64,000 nt of DNA from Allobosea sp. CRIB-10 (lineage in GTDB: Bacteria > Pseudomonadota > Alphaproteobacteria > Rhizobiales > Beijerinckiaceae), in the NCBI RefSeq assembly GCF_900112185.1, contig NZ_FOKP01000026.1:31953-95952 (forward strand). The letters run 5' to 3'. The notes beneath the pieces were generated by a model, which saw only the letters and a program-made list of their open reading frames with translations, was not told the origin of the DNA and did not search any database. Positions 62,036 through 64,000 of this stretch are shown piece after piece (the stretch's first letter is position 1; the number at the start of each line of letters is the position of its first letter). Both the position numbers and the translations under genes were made by a program.

Positions 62036-62050
62036 TCCGATTTAATCGGA
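62036..62050. promoter_or_regulatory. OhrR operator 2
   Basis: TCCGAT-TTA-ATCGGA differs from operator 1 in one central base and is followed by the same TGCG sequence. The centre-to-centre spacing is 55 bp. It abuts the first possible ATG of the regulator gene and would block its promoter or ribosome. Confidence 0.7.
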
Positions 62051-62072
62051 TGCGATGTATATGAAGGCGACC

Positions 62073-62585
62073 ATGACGCTTTCGACGAGGCCCGCCATGC
62101 CCACTCCGACCCCGAACGATCCGAATGTGCCCAAGCTGGCGAATTTCCTCTGCTTTGCGATCTATTCGGCCAATCTGGCCTATGGGCGTGCCTACAAGCC
62201 GATTCTCGACGAGCTCGGGCTGACCTACACCCAGTACATCGCGATCATCGCGCTCTGGGAGGAGGACGATCAGAGCGTCGGCGGTCTCGGCGAGAAGCTG
62301 TTCCTGGAATCGAACACGCTGACTCCCATCCTGAAGAAGCTCGAAGCACTCGGCTATATCCGGCGCCGGCGCGACCCGGCCGATGAGCGCCAGGTCCGTG
62401 TCAGCCTGACGCCGGAAGGGCGCAAGCTGCGCGAGAAGGCGCTGCCGATGAATCTGGTGGCGGCGGCCGGGCTCGGCGAGGATTTTCCGGTGGTGCAGAA
62501 GGCGGTGGTCAGGCTGCGCAACAACCTGCTCAAGACGGCGCGCGGGCAGGCGGCGGAGATGGCTGTCGCGAAGGCTGCGGAATAG
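62073..62585 (+). CDS. ohrR: MarR-family organic-peroxide sensor OhrR
   Basis: 170 residues: LANFLCFAIYSANLAYGRAY with the single reactive Cys of OhrR, the winged helix LGLTYTQYIAIIALWEEDDQ, GEKLFLESNTLTPILKKLEA and the wing RRRRDPADERQVRVSLTPEG. Oxidation of the Cys releases DNA and derepresses ohr. ATGs at 62055 and 62061 lie at the edge of operator 2 and lack a ribosome site. ATG 62073 has GAAGG five bases before it and is chosen. Confidence 0.9.
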   Translation: MTLSTRPAMPTPTPNDPNVPKLANFLCFAIYSANLAYGRAYKPILDELGLTYTQYIAIIALWEEDDQSVGGLGEKLFLESNTLTPILKKLEALGYIRRRRDPADERQVRVSLTPEGRKLREKALPMNLVAAAGLGEDFPVVQKAVVRLRNNLLKTARGQAAEMAVAKAAE

Positions 62586-62729
62586 GGAGCCTGTCGCCAG
62601 GGCGCGTTGATAATGCTGTTGATGCAAGGCGCCGGCGGCCGCAAAGGGCGGGTTGGATTCAGGGGCTGTTAACCCTGCGCCGGTACCTCTCGATGCTCAG
62701 TCGAGTGAGTGTCGGGCCAGCGTTGATCC

Positions 62730-64000
62730 ATGCGTCGAATCCATCGCAATCTCCAGACGAACAGCGCCTCTCCCGCGGCTCGTATCTCGGATCAACTCTC
62801 TGATTTCGCTGAGATTCTGGCGCCGGCGTCGACGGAACACCGCGCGTCCGGGAACCAGGCCCTGCCGGGGCTCGTCCGCTACGGGCGCACCCCCGACAAG
62901 GTCCGCCGGCAGGATGTCGAGCGCGCTGCCGTCGAGGCGGCTGTCCCGCTGCCCGAGCCCGAGCCGGAAGCTCCCGTCGATCCCGGCCGCGTCCGCTATT
63001 GGCGCACTCCCCAGCGCATGCTGCAGCAGGTCTGGGGCGGCGGATCGCCGGAGGCCCCGGCGCCCGAATCAGCGACTCAAGCCGAGGCCGACATGGCAGG
63101 GGAGGGCGAGGATGCGCTGATGGCGCCGGATTTTGCTTCGCCGCTGCCGGAGGAGAGCCCGGCCGAGGCGGTTTCGACCCCGTTCGCCTTCCTCTCCGAC
63201 GCCGCCTTCTGGGAGTTCATCCCGGACGCCGAGCAGGAGGACGACACTGCATTCGAGAGCGCGCCGCCGGTTATCGCGGCGAGAGCGCCGCTGCAGGTGG
63301 CTCCGCCGATCGTGCCGATGACTCCGGCCGAGCCGGCGCGCCCGGCTGCCGCTCCGGTGTCAGCGCCTGCTTCGGCAATCATGACATTCGGCTGGACGCA
63401 GCCTTATCGTTTCGAGCTGAGCCTGACGCCGCCCGCGTTGCAGGTCATTGCACCGGCCCCTGAGCCGGCCGCTCCGGTCCCTGCGCCGGCCGCGCTGGCG
63501 CCGGCATCCAAGGCTCCTGTGCCGCGCCGCAGGATCATGGGGCAGCTCGCTCCCGCTATTGCACCGGCCGTCGCGCCTGTGGCGAAGGCGGCCGAGCCTG
63601 AAGCCGCGCCGGCAACCGCACAACCGAAGGTGTCGGTCGTGCCTGCCGCGCCAAAGCTGCGCGCGGCCCTGCCGATGCCGAAGCCGATCGCGTCGATGGG
63701 CTTCGAATTGCCGCCGATCGAGTTCCTGGCCGAGCCGCCGCAGATCGCGACCGCGATCCCGATCGAAATCATCCAGCAGAATTCCGGCCTGCTCGAAGGG
63801 ATTCTGGAGGACTTCAACGTTCGCGGCGAGGTCGTGCAGGCCTGCCCCGGCCCGGTCGTCACTCTCTACGAGCTTGAGCCCGCTCCCGGCACGAAGTCCT
63901 CCCGCGTGATTTCGCTCGCCGACGACATCGCCCGCTCGATGAGCGCGGTGTCGGCGCGTGTGGCGGTGGTGCAGGGCAAGAACGCGATCGGCATCGAGCT
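62730..64000 (+). CDS. FtsK/SpoIIIE-type DNA translocase, N-terminal part (runs off the right edge)
   Basis: At least 423 residues. The last ~75 are unmistakable FtsK: IEIIQQNSGLLEGILEDFNV, VVQACPGPVVTLYELEPAPG and SRVISLADDIARSMSAVSAR. The preceding ~300 residues are an Ala/Pro/Glu-rich low-complexity linker, and the N-terminus (MRRIHRNLQTNSASPAARIS) has no membrane helices. Normal FtsK begins with four helices, so this looks like a soluble paralogue rather than the divisome FtsK. Frame agreement between ATG 62730 and the window end was checked. The motor domain and gamma domain are outside the window. No strong ribosome site is visible. Confidence 0.82.
   Translation, partial: MRRIHRNLQTNSASPAARISDQLSDFAEILAPASTEHRASGNQALPGLVRYGRTPDKVRRQDVERAAVEAAVPLPEPEPEAPVDPGRVRYWRTPQRMLQQVWGGGSPEAPAPESATQAEADMAGEGEDALMAPDFASPLPEESPAEAVSTPFAFLSDAAFWEFIPDAEQEDDTAFESAPPVIAARAPLQVAPPIVPMTPAEPARPAAAPVSAPASAIMTFGWTQPYRFELSLTPPALQVIAPAPEPAAPVPAPAALAPASKAPVPRRRIMGQLAPAIAPAVAPVAKAAEPEAAPATAQPKVSVVPAAPKLRAALPMPKPIASMGFELPPIEFLAEPPQIATAIPIEIIQQNSGLLEGILEDFNVRGEVVQACPGPVVTLYELEPAPGTKSSRVISLADDIARSMSAVSARVAVVQGKNAIGIE

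Overview
The window is a high-GC, densely packed chromosomal segment with short gaps and genes on both strands. It looks like a free-living alphaproteobacterium of the Hyphomicrobiales, with a Bosea-like feel. That placement is an inference from the gene set: a liv operon with its small companion membrane protein, Usg, BcsS, ExoD, Ohr/OhrR, a form II cox cluster and four chemoreceptors. I see no rRNA, CRISPR array, insertion sequence or prophage. One tRNA gene, tRNA-Lys(CTT), lies near 57.95 kb.

Layout: 1-4774 (minus) is the N-terminal part of a giant repeat-built autotransporter passenger that runs off the left edge. At 5.0-6.8 kb are an EamA-type exporter broken by one in-frame TAA and the tRNA methyltransferase TrmJ. 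At 6.8-11.7 kb are two membrane chemoreceptors, one ending in a CheR/CheB-type pentapeptide. At 11.9-19.1 kb a membrane-dipeptidase gene diverges from a complete branched-chain amino-acid or amide ABC importer (livH-livM-livG-livF, a small membrane protein, livJ), closed by a clear terminator. At 19.2-25.5 kb are housekeeping and small-molecule genes: three GST-like proteins, an RBBP9-type hydrolase, a VapBC pair, purB, a DUF1428-like protein and rpe.

At 25.5-34.1 kb is a catabolic neighbourhood: two DadA-like FAD amine or D-amino-acid oxidoreductases, two BASS-family transporters, a cupin, a GntR/FCD regulator with a candidate operator, a flavin reductase and a PcaB-like lyase. At 34.3-47.4 kb is a molybdenum-hydroxylase (form II cox) cluster: coxG-like, a globin-type soluble chemoreceptor, coxS-coxL-coxM, a TRIC-type channel, MoxR/CoxD, an NTF2-like protein, VWA/CoxE, a split XdhC/CoxI with a LysE exporter between the halves, and a molybdopterin-domain/cytidylyltransferase fusion.

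At 47.4-57.8 kb are BcsS, Usg, ExoD, a GGDEF-EAL protein, an orphan Anbu proteasome-like peptidase, a TPR protein, a second globin-like soluble chemoreceptor and a uracil/xanthine permease. At 57.9-64 kb are tRNA-Lys, a YegS/DagK-type lipid kinase, a cupin, a DUF411 protein, an alpha/beta hydrolase, divergent ohr/ohrR with two near-identical palindromic operators, and the start of an FtsK-type translocase that runs off the right edge.

Several families of roughly 90-120 bp palindromic intergenic elements are scattered between genes. The points most worth following are the heme-sensor-like chemoreceptor inside the form II cox cluster, the giant two-repeat autotransporter, the interrupted EamA gene, the orphan Anbu and the membrane-segment-free FtsK N-terminus.
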